Positions 29,981 through 40,336 of a stretch of DNA of 64,000 bases are shown one piece after another (positions within the stretch are counted from its first letter, which is position 1; each line of letters begins with the position of its first letter). This stretch comes from Anaeromassilibacillus sp. An172 (lineage in GTDB: Bacteria; Bacillota; Clostridia; Oscillospirales; Acutalibacteraceae). The notes beneath the pieces are model-generated. The model was not told the origin of the DNA. It worked only from the letters and a program-made list of their open reading frames with translations, and searched no databases. The translations under genes and the position numbers were made by a program. The stretch covers positions 1 through 64,000 of the forward strand of contig NZ_NFKS01000007.1 of assembly GCF_002160515.1 (NCBI RefSeq), in the 5' to 3' direction.

Positions 29981-31375
29981 ATGAGTCAGAACATCAAAAA
30001 GAAAACTATTTCTGCCGATAAAATGGGAAGTACCCCAATGCTTAGGCTTATACTTTCAATGTCACTGCCCACAATGTTTTCCATGATTATACAGGCAATG
30101 TACAATATTGTTGACAGTGTGTTTGTTTCAAGCTTGGGTCAGGACGCACTTACCGCCCTTTCCCTTGCCTATCCTTTACAGCTTATGACTATTTCCGTGG
30201 CTGTAGGTACAGGCGTGGGTATAAACTCATTTATTTCAAGACGACTGGGAGAAAAAAATCAGGAGCTTGCCAACAACGGTGCGGCAAACGGAATTTTTAT
30301 TTCAATAATAAGCTGGCTGGTATTTTTGCTGGTTGGAATTTTCCTCACTGTTCCCTTTTTCAAGCTTTTTAACCCAACACCTGGAGTAATGAAATACGGT
30401 GTAGACTACACCTCAATTATTCTTATATTCTCCGTGGGCGTTATGGTGGAAATAGCCATTGAAAAGGTTCTTCAGGCAACGGGCAACATGATTTTTCCAA
30501 TGATTTTCCAGCTTATAGGAGCTGTTACCAACATTGTACTTGACCCTCTGTTTATTTTCGGAATCGGACCTTTCCCGAGAATGGAGGTTGCCGGAGCAGC
30601 AATCGCAACTGTTATAGGTCAGATTTTGGCAATGCTTTTTGCAATATATATTTTCTTTTTCAAGAAACATGCGGTTCAGGTTCATGTCAGAAATTTCAAG
30701 CCAAGCCTTAAAATTATAAAAAATATTTATGCCGTAGGATTTCCCTCTATTATAATGCAGTCCATAAGCTCTGTGCTTGTTGTTGGACTTAACGCAATCC
30801 TCATGGGATTTTCCGAGGCGGCTGTTTCAGTACACGGAATTTACTACAAAATGCAGAGCTTTGTATTTATGCCTGTTTTCGGTTTAAATCAGGGACTTAT
30901 GCCTATTATGGGCTACAACTTCGGCGCAAAAAACAAGGACAGACTTCATTCCGCTATAAGATACGGCTGTATCATAGCCGCTTTTATAATGCTTTGCGGA
31001 ACTGTGATTTTCTGGGTTTTCCCTGCTCAGATACTCTCTTTGTTCAATGCTAACGACGATATACTTAACATGGGTATAATGGCCATGAGATTTATAAGCC
31101 TTTCTTTCCTGCCTGCGGCTATCGACATAATCTTCTCCACCACCTTCCAGGCTGTGGGAAAAGGATTTTCCAGCATGATACTTTCATTGCTTAGACAGCT
31201 TGTTTTCATTTTACCTGCCGCTTTGGTTCTTTCAAATTTTGGTGTAAACGCTGTGTGGTTTGCATATCCTATAGCTGAGGTAGGCGCACTTATTGTGGCA
31301 ATCTTCCTCTATACAAGAATCAATAAAAAAGTATTTTCAAAGCTTCAGCCCGGAGTTCCTATAGCTGACATATAA
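29981..31375 (+). CDS. MATE family efflux transporter
   Basis: 464 residues with twelve membrane segments. The N-terminal MGSTPMLRLILSMSLPTMFS, QAMYNIVDSVFVSSLG and the matched repeat in the second half (SIIMQSISSVLVVGLNAIL, GLNQGLMPIMGYNFGA) are typical of clostridial MATE proteins of the DinF/NorM superfamily. They export cationic compounds with sodium or proton antiport. Substrate is unknown. A gggggat site precedes the ATG. It is convergent with rpoC. Confidence 0.92.
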   Translation: MSQNIKKKTISADKMGSTPMLRLILSMSLPTMFSMIIQAMYNIVDSVFVSSLGQDALTALSLAYPLQLMTISVAVGTGVGINSFISRRLGEKNQELANNGAANGIFISIISWLVFLLVGIFLTVPFFKLFNPTPGVMKYGVDYTSIILIFSVGVMVEIAIEKVLQATGNMIFPMIFQLIGAVTNIVLDPLFIFGIGPFPRMEVAGAAIATVIGQILAMLFAIYIFFFKKHAVQVHVRNFKPSLKIIKNIYAVGFPSIIMQSISSVLVVGLNAILMGFSEAAVSVHGIYYKMQSFVFMPVFGLNQGLMPIMGYNFGAKNKDRLHSAIRYGCIIAAFIMLCGTVIFWVFPAQILSLFNANDDILNMGIMAMRFISLSFLPAAIDIIFSTTFQAVGKGFSSMILSLLRQLVFILPAALVLSNFGVNAVWFAYPIAEVGALIVAIFLYTRINKKVFSKLQPGVPIADI

Positions 31376-31387
31376 ATAACTTATAAC

Positions 31388-31426
31388 ACAAAAATCCGCA
31401 GTTCAATGGTGACTGCGGATTTTTCT
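31388..31426 (+). terminator. Terminator after MATE gene
   Basis: AAATCCGCAGT pairs with ACTGCGGATTT around a short AATGGTG-type loop, followed by TTCTTG. Confidence 0.75.
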
Positions 31427-31471
31427 TGTTTTCTATAAAAGAAAATAAATATTATCTTTTACAAATAAACC

Positions 31472-31629
31472 CAGCCACGGTTAAACAGTAACCGTGGCTG
31501 TAAATTTTAATATTTAAAATTGAAACTCAACCGTGAGCGAGCCACTCCAAAGACTGAACAAAACGTCTCGCCCGCCTTTTAATCATCCTTATTTTCATAA
31601 GAAAACCATGCAGGGCAGAATTAAAAACA
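31472..31629 (-). repeat. Structured intergenic repeat, copy 1
   Basis: In minus-strand sense the unit reads TTCTGCCCTGC, then GGCGGGCGAGACG, CTTTGGAGTGGCTCGCTCAC, GGTTGAGTTT, an AT-rich stretch and a CAGCCACGG/CCGTGGCTG hairpin (31472-31500). It is a direct repeat of the adjacent copy 31645-31800 and shares its conserved block with three copies at 55.2-55.6 kb. The first stem is weaker here. It lies downstream of rpoC in the same sense. Confidence 0.8.
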
Positions 31630-31644
31630 CTGATATAAAAAACA

Positions 31645-31800
31645 CAGCCACGGCTATTTAAAACCGTGGCTGTAAATTTTAATATTTAAAAACGAAACTC
31701 AACCGTGAGCAAACCACTCCAAAGACTAAACAAAAGGTCTCGCCCGATGTGTGCAGGCGTTTATTTCTTAAAATAACCTTTGCACATCGGAATTAAAAAT
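31645..31800 (-). repeat. Structured intergenic repeat, copy 2, with rpoC terminator hairpin
   Basis: Starting at the rpoC stop, the minus strand shows a perfect stem CCGATGTG (31790-31783) with CACATCGG (31751-31744), followed by GGCGAGACC, TTTGGAGTGGTTTGCTCACG and GGTTGAGTTTC. The final hairpin CAGCCACGG/CCGTGGCTG (31645-31672) is followed by TGTTTTTTAT on the minus strand, so it can also terminate rpoBC transcription. Confidence 0.85.
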
Positions 31801-34800
31801 TATTCTTCGGAGGAGTCTTCTATGTCGGAGGTTTCGAGAGGAGTTACGTTGGCGGCGGACTGAACAGCCGGCGTGTTCTCCTCTATCTGGATGTTGTTAT
31901 ATCTTGCCATACCTGTACCGGCAGGAACAAGCTTACCGATAATAACGTTTTCCTTAAGTCCGATAAGCGGGTCAACCTTACCCTTAATAGCGGCATCTGT
32001 AAGAACTCTTGTTGTTTCCTGGAAGGAAGCGGCAGACAGGAAGCTGTCTGTTGCAAGAGATGCCTTTGTGATACCCAAGAGAAGCTGAGTATATGTTGCC
32101 TCTTTAAGTCCGGTTTCGCCGTTTGCGATTCTCTTCTGAATTTCTTCGTTTGCAAAGAGTACGTCGTTCTTGTCGTACATCTGGCCTGCCATAAACTCTG
32201 TGCTTCCGGCATCCTCAACTCTTACCTTCTTCATCATCTGGCGAACGATAACTTCGATATGCTTATCGTTGATATCAACACCCTGCAAGCGGTAAGTACT
32301 CTGAACTTCAGAGATGAGGTAGTCCTGTACGGCATTTGCGCCGAGAATTGCAAGTATATCATGTGGGTTAACAGAACCGTCGGTGATTTTATCGCCGGCT
32401 TTAATCTGCTGTCCCTCTTCAACTTTAACTCTGAATCCGAATGGGATGAGATACTGTTTCTCTTCCTGTGTTTCCGGATTGAATACAACAGCGTGTCTGT
32501 TGTTCTTGATTTCCTCAAAGCGAACCACACCGTCGATTTCACTGATGATAGCAAGGCTCTTTGGCTTTCTGCCTTCGAAAAGCTCTTCAACACGTGGAAG
32601 ACCCTGTGTGATATCTTCTGCGGAAGCAACACCGCCGGTATGGAAGGTTCTCATTGTAAGCTGTGTACCAGGCTCACCGATTGACTGAGCTGCGATAATA
32701 CCAACAGCCTCACCCACATTAACAGGCATACCGTTTGCAAGGTTGGAACCGTAGCACTTCTTGCAGACACCGTGTTTTGCACGGCAGCCCAAAATGCTGC
32801 GGATTGTAATCTTTTCTGTACCTGCATTTACGATAATATCTGCATCGTGTTCGTCCATCATCTTATCCTTGGATACAAGAACCTCGCCTGTTTCCTTATC
32901 ACAGAAATCATCAACAAGATATCTGCCCACAAGACGCTCGTGGAGACCTTCGATAACCTGATTTCCTGACTTGATGTCAAAGATTTCAAGACCTTCGTGG
33001 GTTCCGCAGTCGTCCTCACGGATGATAACATCCTGTGAAACGTCAACAAGACGACGGGTAAGGTAACCGGAGTCAGCAGTTCTAAGAGCTGTATCGGCAA
33101 GACCCTTACGAGCACCACGGGATGAAATAAAGTATTCCAAAATGTTAAGACCTTCACGGTAGTTAGCTCTGATTGGAATTTCGATCGTTTTACCTGATGT
33201 GTTGGCGATAAGACCACGCATACCGGCAAGCTGACGAATCTGGCTCATACTACCACGGGCACCGGAATCCGCCATCATGTAGATTGGGTTGTATCTGCCC
33301 AAGTTCTTCTGAAGTGCGGCGGTAACGTCGTTTGTGGCTTTCTCCCAAATCTTAAGAACTCTTGCATAACGCTCTTCGTTGGAGAACATACCGTTCATGT
33401 AGTACTCTCTTACCTCGTCAACCTCTTTTTCAGCGGCTGCGATAATCTCTTTCTTTGCCGGTGGAATTTCAGCGTCGCAAACCGCAACGGTGATAGCACC
33501 TCTTGTTGAGTACTTGTAACCCTGTGCCTTGATATCGTCAAGCACCTGAGCGGCTACGTTTGCGCCGTGGATACGGATACAAGCGTCAACAATTTTACCG
33601 AGCTGCTTCTTGCCAACAAGGAAGTCAATTTCAAGTTTAAATTTATTTTCAGGCTTAGATCTGTCAACAAATCCCAAATCCTGAGGAATTGGATCGTTGA
33701 ATATAATCTTACCAACTGTAGTATCGATGATACCTGATTCCTCCACACCGTCGATAACCATGGTGCGGCGAACCTTGATTTTTGAATGAAGCTTTACAAC
33801 TCCTGCGCTGTATGCCATCATAGCTTCGTTTACATCGCAGAATACCTTGCCCTCGCCCGGTTCTCCGTCCTTATCAAGGGTCAGGTAGTAAGAACCAAGA
33901 ATCATATCCTGTGTAGGAACTGCAACAGGACGTCCGTCGGAAGGCTTCAAAAGGTTTCCGGCAGCCAGCATCAAGAATCTTGCCTCAGCCTGTGCCTCTG
34001 CGGAAAGAGGAACGTGAACAGCCATCTGGTCGCCGTCGAAGTCGGCGTTAAATGCTGTACAAACAAGTGGGTGAAGCTTCAATGCACGGCCTTCAACAAG
34101 AACCGGCTCGAATGCCTGAATACCAAGTCTGTGAAGTGTAGGAGCACGGTTCAAAAGTACCGGATGTCCCTTGATTACAACTTCAAGAGCGTCCCAAACC
34201 TCAGGCTTTGCTCTTTCAACAGCCTTTCTTGCTGCCTTAATGTTTACAACATTCTTTGTTTCAACAAGGCGCTTCATAACGAATGGCTTAAAGAGCTCCA
34301 ATGCCATCTCCTTAGGAAGACCGCACTGATACATTTTAAGCTCAGGGCCAACAACGATAACAGAACGTCCGGAGTAGTCAACACGCTTACCGAGAAGGTT
34401 CTGACGGAAACGCCCCTGCTTACCCTTAAGCATATCTGAAAGTGACTTCAAAGGACGGTTGTTAGGACCTGTAACAGGTCTGCCTCTTCTGCCGTTGTCG
34501 ATAAGTGCGTCAACAGCTTCCTGAAGCATTCTCTTTTCATTTCTGATAATTATATCCGGAGCTTCAAGCTCTAAAAGTCTTTTAAGACGGTTGTTTCTGT
34601 TAATTACACGTCTGTAAAGGTCGTTAAGGTCGGAGGTTGCGAAACGTCCGCCGTCCAGCTGAACCATCGGTCTGATATCCGGTGGAATTACCGGAACAAC
34701 GTCAAGAATCATCCACTCAGGACGGTTGCCTGACATTCTGAAGCTCTCTACAACCTCAAGTCTTTTCAAAAGACGAACTCTCTTCTGACCTGAAGCGTTT

Positions 34801-35387
34801 TCAAGCTGTGCTCTAAGCTGCTCTGAAAGCTCGTCAAGGTTTACTTCCTGCAAAAGCGCTTTGATAGCTTCCGCACCCATAGACGCCTTAAAATCGTCGT
34901 CATATTTTTCTCTCATGTCGTTGTATTCACGCTCTGAGAGACACTGCATCTTCACAAGGTCACGGCAGTCGCCGGGATCTGTTACGATGTATGAGGCAAA
35001 ATACAGAACCTTTTCAAGCATTCTTGGGGAAATATCAAGCATAAGTGAAATTCTTGATGGAATACCCTTGAAATACCAGATATGTGATACAGGAGCGGCA
35101 AGCTCGATGTGACCCATACGCTCACGTCTTACCTTAGCTCTTGTTACCTCAACGCCGCAGCGGTCGCAGACTTTGCCCTTAAAGCGAATTCTCTTGTACT
35201 TACCGCAGTGACATTCCCAGTCCTTTGTAGGTCCGAAAATACGCTCGCAGAACAAGCCGTCAACCTCAGGCTTCAATGTTCTGTAGTTGATTGTCTCCGG
35301 CTTTTTTACCTCGCCATAAGACCATGCTCTTATCTGGTCAGGGGAAGCAAGTCCTATTTTAATAGACTCAAAAACATTATGATCCAT
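31800..35387 (-). CDS. rpoC: DNA-directed RNA polymerase beta' subunit
   Basis: 1195 residues. The N-terminal zinc site ([22 protein letters not shown]), the catalytic loop [12 protein letters not shown] with three magnesium-binding aspartates, the second zinc cluster ([13 protein letters not shown]) and the trigger-loop region [28 protein letters not shown] are intact. The length fits Firmicutes beta'. It starts 14 bases after the rpoB stop, so rpoBC is one transcript. The two structured repeats begin directly at its stop codon. Confidence 0.98.
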   Translation of the reverse strand: MDHNVFESIKIGLASPDQIRAWSYGEVKKPETINYRTLKPEVDGLFCERIFGPTKDWECHCGKYKRIRFKGKVCDRCGVEVTRAKVRRERMGHIELAAPVSHIWYFKGIPSRISLMLDISPRMLEKVLYFASYIVTDPGDCRDLVKMQCLSEREYNDMREKYDDDFKASMGAEAIKALLQEVNLDELSEQLRAQLENASGQKRVRLLKRLEVVESFRMSGNRPEWMILDVVPVIPPDIRPMVQLDGGRFATSDLNDLYRRVINRNNRLKRLLELEAPDIIIRNEKRMLQEAVDALIDNGRRGRPVTGPNNRPLKSLSDMLKGKQGRFRQNLLGKRVDYSGRSVIVVGPELKMYQCGLPKEMALELFKPFVMKRLVETKNVVNIKAARKAVERAKPEVWDALEVVIKGHPVLLNRAPTLHRLGIQAFEPVLVEGRALKLHPLVCTAFNADFDGDQMAVHVPLSAEAQAEARFLMLAAGNLLKPSDGRPVAVPTQDMILGSYYLTLDKDGEPGEGKVFCDVNEAMMAYSAGVVKLHSKIKVRRTMVIDGVEESGIIDTTVGKIIFNDPIPQDLGFVDRSKPENKFKLEIDFLVGKKQLGKIVDACIRIHGANVAAQVLDDIKAQGYKYSTRGAITVAVCDAEIPPAKKEIIAAAEKEVDEVREYYMNGMFSNEERYARVLKIWEKATNDVTAALQKNLGRYNPIYMMADSGARGSMSQIRQLAGMRGLIANTSGKTIEIPIRANYREGLNILEYFISSRGARKGLADTALRTADSGYLTRRLVDVSQDVIIREDDCGTHEGLEIFDIKSGNQVIEGLHERLVGRYLVDDFCDKETGEVLVSKDKMMDEHDADIIVNAGTEKITIRSILGCRAKHGVCKKCYGSNLANGMPVNVGEAVGIIAAQSIGEPGTQLTMRTFHTGGVASAEDITQGLPRVEELFEGRKPKSLAIISEIDGVVRFEEIKNNRHAVVFNPETQEEKQYLIPFGFRVKVEEGQQIKAGDKITDGSVNPHDILAILGANAVQDYLISEVQSTYRLQGVDINDKHIEVIVRQMMKKVRVEDAGSTEFMAGQMYDKNDVLFANEEIQKRIANGETGLKEATYTQLLLGITKASLATDSFLSAASFQETTRVLTDAAIKGKVDPLIGLKENVIIGKLVPAGTGMARYNNIQIEENTPAVQSAANVTPLETSDIEDSSEE

Positions 35388-35401
35388 TGTGCTTCTCCTC
35401 C

Positions 35402-38400
35402 TTAAAACTCATCTGCGCCGTGATCGTCATAATCAAAGGCGGAATCATCGGTGTCATCAAATATTGAACGCTCGTCAAAGAAGTTGCCCTCGTTGGAATC
35501 CTCGTCAAGGGAGAAACCGTCGTCCATATTTGTCATTACTTCGTTTTCGTCGAATACTGTATCCGGCTCTTCTCCGTCATCTGCATGTGTCGGAATATCG
35601 TCGTCATCGTCGAACTTCTGCTTCAAGTCGATTTCTTCGTTGTTCTTATCGAGAACCTTAACATCAAGAGCCAAGGACTGGAGTTCCTTAATGAGAACCT
35701 TAAAGGACTCAGGAATACCAGGTGTAGGAATGTTTTCACCCTTAACGATTGCCTCGTAGGTCTTAACACGTCCCACAACATCGTCGGACTTAACTGTAAG
35801 GATTTCCTGAAGTGTATAAGCTGCGCCGTAAGCTTCAAGTGCCCAAACTTCCATTTCTCCGAAACGCTGGCCGCCGAACTGAGCTTTACCGCCCAGAGGC
35901 TGCTGAGTAACAAGGGAGTAAGGACCTGTGCTTCTTGCGTGAATCTTATCGTCAACAAGGTGATGGAGCTTGAGGTAATACATGTAACCTACTGTAACAG
36001 GGTTGTCGAAACGCTCGCCTGTACGTCCGTCGGTAAGCCATGTTTTACCGTCACGGCTGTAGCCAGCCTGTTCCAAAGCCTCGAATACATCCTGCTCGTG
36101 TGCGCCGTCGAATACAGGAGTCATTATCTTCCAGCCAAGAGCCTTTGCTGCATAACCAAGATGCACCTCAAGTACCTGACCGATGTTCATACGTGAAGGA
36201 ACGCCCAACGGGTTCAAAACGATATCAAGCGGAGTACCGTCCGGAAGGAATGGCATATCCTCAACAGGGAGAATTCTGGAAACAACACCCTTGTTTCCGT
36301 GACGTCCGGCCATCTTGTCGCCTACGCTTATCTTTCTCTTCTGAGCAAGGTAGCAGCGTACAACCTTGTTAACGCCGGGCTGAAGCTCGTCACGGCTGTC
36401 CTCTCTTGTGAACACCTTAACGTCAACAACGATACCGCATTCACCGTGAGGAACTCTCAAAGATGTATCTCTTACTTCTCTTGCCTTCTCGCCGAAAATA
36501 GCTCTCAAAAGTCTTTCCTCGGCTGTAAGCTCTGTTTCACCCTTTGGTGTTACCTTACCAACAAGAATATCGCCTGCATGAACCTCTGCGCCGATATGGA
36601 TAATACCGTCCTCGTCAAGGTCTTTGAGCATATCCTCGCCCACGTTTGGAATATCTCTTGTGATTTCCTCCGGTCCAAGCTTTGTATCTCTTGCTTCTGT
36701 TTCGTATTCTTCTATATGAATTGATGTGTAAACATCATCTCTAACTATCTTTTCATTGATGAGAACTGCGTCCTCGTAGTTGTAACCTTCCCATGTCATA
36801 AAGCCGATGAGGGCATTTTTACCAAGGGAAATTTCGCCGTTCTTTGTTGAAGGGCCGTCTGCAAGAACCTCGCCCTTTACAACTCTCTGTCCTCTTGAAA
36901 CAACCGGAATCTGGTTTATACATGTTCCCTGGTTGGAACGGAGGAACTTGATAACGTCGAAGTCCTGAACTCTGCCTGAGTCATACTGAACTCTGATGTG
37001 GTTTGCGTCAACGCTCATAACCACGCCGTCCTCTTCTGAGAGGATACAAACGCCTGAGTCAACGCCTGCCTTGTACTCCATACCGGTACCAACAATTGGT
37101 GACTCGGTAACGAGAAGCGGAACTGCCTGTCTCTGCATGTTTGAACCCATCAAAGCACGGTTTGCGTCGTCGTTTTCAAGGAACGGAATCATAGCGGTAG
37201 CAACGGAAACAACCATTCTTGGAGAAACGTCCATAAAGTCGAAACGCTCTGCCGGGAATTCAACGAATTCATCTCTGAAACGTCCGTTTACTTTCTTATG
37301 AACAAATCTGCCGTTTTCGTCCAAAGGCTCGTTAGCCTGAGCAACTGCAAATTCGTCTTCCATGTCCGCTGTCATGTAGATAACCTCGTCTGTTACGACG
37401 CCGGTATCTTTGTTTATCTTTCTGAATGGTGCTTCAATGAAGCCGTATTCGTTAATTCTTGCAAATGTTGCAAGGTAGGAAATAAGACCGATGTTAGGAC
37501 CTTCAGGAGTTTCGATAGGACACATACGTCCGTAGTGGGTGTAGTGAACGTCACGAACCTCAAATCCGGCTCTATCTCTGGAAAGACCGCCAGGACCCAA
37601 TGCTGAAAGTCTTCTCTTGTGAGTAAGCTCTGCAAGAGGGTTGTTCTGGTCCATGAACTGTGAAAGCGGTGAAGAACCAAAGAACTCTTTGATTGCCGCT
37701 GTAACAGGTCTGATATTTATAAGAGAACCGGGGGAAAGTGACTCAAGGTCGGAAGCCTGCAATGTCATTCTCTCTCTGATAACTCTTTCAAGACGGCTGA
37801 AACCGATTCTGAACTGGTTCTGCAAAAGCTCGCCTACGCATCTGATACGTCTGTTGCCCAAATGGTCGATATCATCTGTAACGCCGATGCCCTCTGCAAG
37901 GCAGTTCATGTAGTTGATTGAAGAGAAAATATCGTCGATTGTTATGTGGTTAGGAATAAGGTCAGCAGCTCTTCTCTTGATTGTGTGCTTGAGTTCCTCT
38001 TCATTCTCACAGCTGTCAAGGATTTCGCAGAGAACTGCAAAGCTTACCTTTTCGTTTATGCCGCATTCTTTCTTTGCGTCAAAGCTTACGTACTCGTTTA
38101 TATCAACCATTCCGTTTGATATAATCTTGATTACCTTTCCGTCCTCGCCTGCAACAAATGCAACGCTTACGCCGGCATTTTCAATTTCCTTTGCCTTTTC
38201 TCTGGAAATTGTGTCGCCACGAAGAGCCATAACCTCGCCTGTTCTCGGATTTGCAATAGGCTCTGCCAAAACACAGCCTGCAAGTCTGTTGGATATACCG
38301 AGCTTTTTGTTGTACTTATAGCGGCCAACCCTTGACATATCGTATCTTCTTGAATCGAAGAACAGATTGTGAATGTGGGTTTTTGCGCTGTCAACTGTAG

Positions 38401-39142
38401 GAGGCTCACTTGGACGGAGCTTCTTGTATACTTCAATAAGACCCTCGTCTACTGAGTTTGTTGTATCCTTTTCAATAGTTGCCTTAATTCTTGCGTCGTC
38501 GCCGAAGCACTCAAGGATTTCTGCGTTTGTGCCAAGTCCCAAGGCTCTGATGAAAACAGTAACCGGAATCTTTCTGTTTTTATCTATACGAACATAGAAA
38601 ACGTCGTTTACATCGTTTTCGTATTCAAGCCAGGCACCTCTGTTAGGAATAACAGTGGAGCTGAAAAGCTCTTTACCTGTCTTGTCGTGGTCCATCTTAT
38701 AATAAACGCCCGGGCTTCTTACAAGCTGAGAAACTATAACTCTTTCTGCACCGTTAATAACAAAGGTGCCGCTTGCGGTCATAAGCGGGAAATCGCCCAT
38801 GAACACGTTGGAGTCCTTAATTTCGCCTGTTTCCTTGTTGATAAGACGAGCAGTTACACGCAATGCTGCGGAATATGTTGCATCTCTCTCTTTACATTCG
38901 ATAACACTGTAGTTGGGCTTATCAACGTCCAGACTGTAGTCAATGAAATCGAGAACAAGATTACCTGTGTAATCGGTTATTCCTGAAACATCCTTGAATA
39001 CCTCTGCAAGTCCCTCTTTGATAAACCAGTCATATGACTTTTTCTGAACCTCAATAAGGTTTGGCATTTCGATAACTTCGTCAATTTTTGCGAAGCTCTG
39101 TCTGATGTTGTTTCCAAGCTTTACCGGTTTGACATTTACCAT
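35402..39142 (-). CDS. rpoB: DNA-directed RNA polymerase beta subunit
   Basis: 1246 residues from ATG 39142; a GTG four codons earlier overlaps the AAGGAG ribosome site and is less likely. The rifampicin region reads [26 protein letters not shown], shown here as consecutive short motifs [10 protein letters not shown] and [40 protein letters not shown] and [20 protein letters not shown] are also present. The C-terminal tail of about 70 residues is very acidic and Asp-rich. Unusually, rplJL is not directly upstream; a divergent hip operon lies there. Confidence 0.98.
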   Translation of the reverse strand: MVNVKPVKLGNNIRQSFAKIDEVIEMPNLIEVQKKSYDWFIKEGLAEVFKDVSGITDYTGNLVLDFIDYSLDVDKPNYSVIECKERDATYSAALRVTARLINKETGEIKDSNVFMGDFPLMTASGTFVINGAERVIVSQLVRSPGVYYKMDHDKTGKELFSSTVIPNRGAWLEYENDVNDVFYVRIDKNRKIPVTVFIRALGLGTNAEILECFGDDARIKATIEKDTTNSVDEGLIEVYKKLRPSEPPTVDSAKTHIHNLFFDSRRYDMSRVGRYKYNKKLGISNRLAGCVLAEPIANPRTGEVMALRGDTISREKAKEIENAGVSVAFVAGEDGKVIKIISNGMVDINEYVSFDAKKECGINEKVSFAVLCEILDSCENEEELKHTIKRRAADLIPNHITIDDIFSSINYMNCLAEGIGVTDDIDHLGNRRIRCVGELLQNQFRIGFSRLERVIRERMTLQASDLESLSPGSLINIRPVTAAIKEFFGSSPLSQFMDQNNPLAELTHKRRLSALGPGGLSRDRAGFEVRDVHYTHYGRMCPIETPEGPNIGLISYLATFARINEYGFIEAPFRKINKDTGVVTDEVIYMTADMEDEFAVAQANEPLDENGRFVHKKVNGRFRDEFVEFPAERFDFMDVSPRMVVSVATAMIPFLENDDANRALMGSNMQRQAVPLLVTESPIVGTGMEYKAGVDSGVCILSEEDGVVMSVDANHIRVQYDSGRVQDFDVIKFLRSNQGTCINQIPVVSRGQRVVKGEVLADGPSTKNGEISLGKNALIGFMTWEGYNYEDAVLINEKIVRDDVYTSIHIEEYETEARDTKLGPEEITRDIPNVGEDMLKDLDEDGIIHIGAEVHAGDILVGKVTPKGETELTAEERLLRAIFGEKAREVRDTSLRVPHGECGIVVDVKVFTREDSRDELQPGVNKVVRCYLAQKRKISVGDKMAGRHGNKGVVSRILPVEDMPFLPDGTPLDIVLNPLGVPSRMNIGQVLEVHLGYAAKALGWKIMTPVFDGAHEQDVFEALEQAGYSRDGKTWLTDGRTGERFDNPVTVGYMYYLKLHHLVDDKIHARSTGPYSLVTQQPLGGKAQFGGQRFGEMEVWALEAYGAAYTLQEILTVKSDDVVGRVKTYEAIVKGENIPTPGIPESFKVLIKELQSLALDVKVLDKNNEEIDLKQKFDDDDDIPTHADDGEEPDTVFDENEVMTNMDDGFSLDEDSNEGNFFDERSIFDDTDDSAFDYDDHGADEF

Positions 39143-39314
39143 CGGGCGTATCACTCCTTTAAGAAATCATTTAGGATAAAAAATCTAACGCTGTTCCCTC
39201 AAAGCTTTTAAAGCTTAGGGTTTTGCTTCATGCGACAAAAGCGATATAATAATGCAGTCACAAAATAAGCAATTTTTCTGTTTTAATCAGGGAGGAAATG
39301 TTTCTGAAAAACTC

Positions 39315-39344
39315 TTGACAATCCGGCATATTATGTGCTAATAT
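39315..39344 (+). promoter_or_regulatory. Plus-strand promoter inside the rpoBC leader
   Basis: TTGACA (39315-39320) and TAATAT (39339-39344) with an 18-base spacer, pointing away from rpoB and towards the rpoBC promoter. No coding frame follows before plus-strand terminators at about 39490 and 39557. Confidence 0.45.
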
Positions 39345-39420
39345 ACCAACGGTCAACAAATTTTTTTTGCCTGTTTTTAAAGACAAGCAGACACATATCC
39401 CCATGATGTTACATCTTAAT

Positions 39421-39449
39421 AATTTACTACATCTCATTTTGTTTGTCAA
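39421..39449 (-). promoter_or_regulatory. rpoBC promoter
   Basis: On the minus strand TTGACA (complement of 39444-39449) and TAAATT (complement of 39421-39426) are 17 bases apart. The transcript would carry a leader of roughly 270 bases before rpoB; 39155-39420 contains no reading frame. Confidence 0.6.
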
Positions 39450-39467
39450 GGGCATTTTTGCCTTTTT

Positions 39468-39490
39468 CCCGTATTTTACGGGATTTTTTT
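39468..39490 (+). terminator. Plus-strand terminator upstream of rpoBC promoter
   Basis: CCCGTA and TACGGG arms with a 3-base loop, followed by ATTTTTTT. On the opposite strand no T-run follows, so it acts rightwards. Confidence 0.6.
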
Positions 39491-39519
39491 CATTTTAATA
39501 AAGATTTTTCAAAAAATAA

Positions 39520-39557
39520 TTCCCCAAAAGCATTAAAACGTCTTTGGGGAAATTTTT
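39520..39557. terminator. Bidirectional terminator between hip operon and rpoBC
   Basis: TTCCCCAAA and TTTGGGGAA arms around 14 bases, with T-runs on both strands. On the minus strand it would terminate a gene upstream of rpoB, the usual place for rplL; that gene is missing here. A smaller hairpin AACACC/GGTGTT follows at 39572-39587. Confidence 0.6.
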
Positions 39558-39665
39558 AAGCTCTACCAAGAAACACCCGGTGGTGTTGGTTGTTTTTAAA
39601 GGAACTTTTGACAGCAATTTATCTATGAGATTTTATTTCCTTTTTTGAAAATCTAAGTTTATTTT

Positions 39666-39763
39666 TATACCCGATAAGGTATAAAATTATCATTAACACA
39701 TAAAATATACCCGAAAAGGTATAATTTATAAAAAATCATTGACTTTATACCCGATAAGGTATA
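39666..39763 (+). promoter_or_regulatory. Three HipB-type operators, 40 bp apart
   Basis: TATACC-N6-GGTATA palindromes at 39666-39683, 39706-39723 and 39746-39763 (spacers CGATAA, CGAAAA, CGATAA) repeat at exactly 40 bases, nearly four helical turns, so they face the same side of the DNA. The third lies between the -35 and -10 boxes of the hip promoter. This fits cooperative autorepression by the HTH antitoxin. Confidence 0.85.
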
Positions 39764-39767
39764 AAAT
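39739..39767 (+). promoter_or_regulatory. hipBST promoter
   Basis: TTGACT (39739-39744) and TAAAAT (39762-39767) with a 17-base spacer that is almost filled by the third operator, about 36 bases before the HTH gene. Confidence 0.7.
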
Positions 39768-39803
39768 AATTATTAACAATAAAATTATTGAAAGTGTGAT
39801 ACC

Positions 39804-40007
39804 ATGAACAGGATTGCTAGATTTATTAAAGAAAACAGAAAAGCGGCAGGTCTTACCCAAGAGGAATTTGCCATGCGTTCGGGGCTTGGCCTTAGATTTG
39901 TAAGGGATTTGGAACAAGGTAAAGAAACAGTAAGAATGGACAAAGTAAACGCCGCACTTGCCATGTTCGGCATGGAAGCGGTTCCCGGCAGAAAGGAAGA
40001 TAAATAA
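39804..40007 (+). CDS. hipB: HipB-like HTH antitoxin/repressor
   Basis: 67 residues forming one XRE/HipB-type helix-turn-helix (GLTQEEFAMRSGLGLRFVRD) plus a short tail KETVRMDKVNAALAMFG, the usual HipB pattern. It probably binds the three upstream TATACC-N6-GGTATA palindromes as a dimer and represses its own operon together with the kinase complex. Its stop overlaps the next start (TAATG, 1 base). The ribosome site (aaagtg) is weak. Operon position and operators support the call. Confidence 0.88.
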   Translation: MNRIARFIKENRKAAGLTQEEFAMRSGLGLRFVRDLEQGKETVRMDKVNAALAMFGMEAVPGRKEDK

Positions 40008-40336
40008 TGCAGACTCTCAGAACTGCCTATGTGTATGTGAGAAATATTTACGCAGGAGAATTAAAAGAAACAGACAGCGGTTATTCTTTTCTCTACGATG
40101 AAAACTATCTTTTATCCCAAAACCCTGCTCCCGTGTCCCTTACCCTTCCATTACAAAAAGAAATGTACACATCAAAAGTTCTTTTTCCTTTTTTTGACGG
40201 TTTAATACCCGAAGGCTGGTTGTTAAATATCGTCAGCAGAAACTGGAAAATCGACACAAAAGACAGGTTTCAGCTTCTCATGGTTGCCTGTAAAGACTGC
40301 ATAGGAAATGTAAGTATAAGGGAGGAACGCATATGA
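40007..40336 (+). CDS. hipS: HipS-like protein (HipA N-terminal subdomain)
   Basis: 109 residues matching only the first N-terminal subdomain of HipA: YVYVRNIYAGELKE at the start and FPFFDGLIPEGWLLNIV, the family FxxLLPEG motif. In ordinary HipA this region is fused to the kinase; here it is a separate gene between the HTH and kinase genes, as in the tripartite HipBST system, where the small protein rather than HipB neutralises the toxin. It is intact, not a frameshift, since it overlaps the kinase gene by an ATGA junction. Confidence 0.85.
   Translation: MQTLRTAYVYVRNIYAGELKETDSGYSFLYDENYLLSQNPAPVSLTLPLQKEMYTSKVLFPFFDGLIPEGWLLNIVSRNWKIDTKDRFQLLMVACKDCIGNVSIREERI

Larger units (their letters stand above)
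39351..39491 (+). ncRNA. Candidate small RNA antisense to the rpoBC leader
   Basis: A transcript from the promoter at 39315-39344 would start near 39351 and end at the CCCGTA/TACGGG hairpin plus T-run at 39468-39490, giving about 140 bases without an open reading frame. It would be complementary to the first part of the rpoBC leader and would read across the rpoBC promoter. I recognise no known RNA family. This rests only on promoter and terminator placement. Confidence 0.3.

Noticed and set aside
33786-34439. A 217-codon plus-strand frame opposite rpoC
   Set aside because: Antisense to a highly conserved gene, cysteine-rich nonsense composition, no ribosome site.
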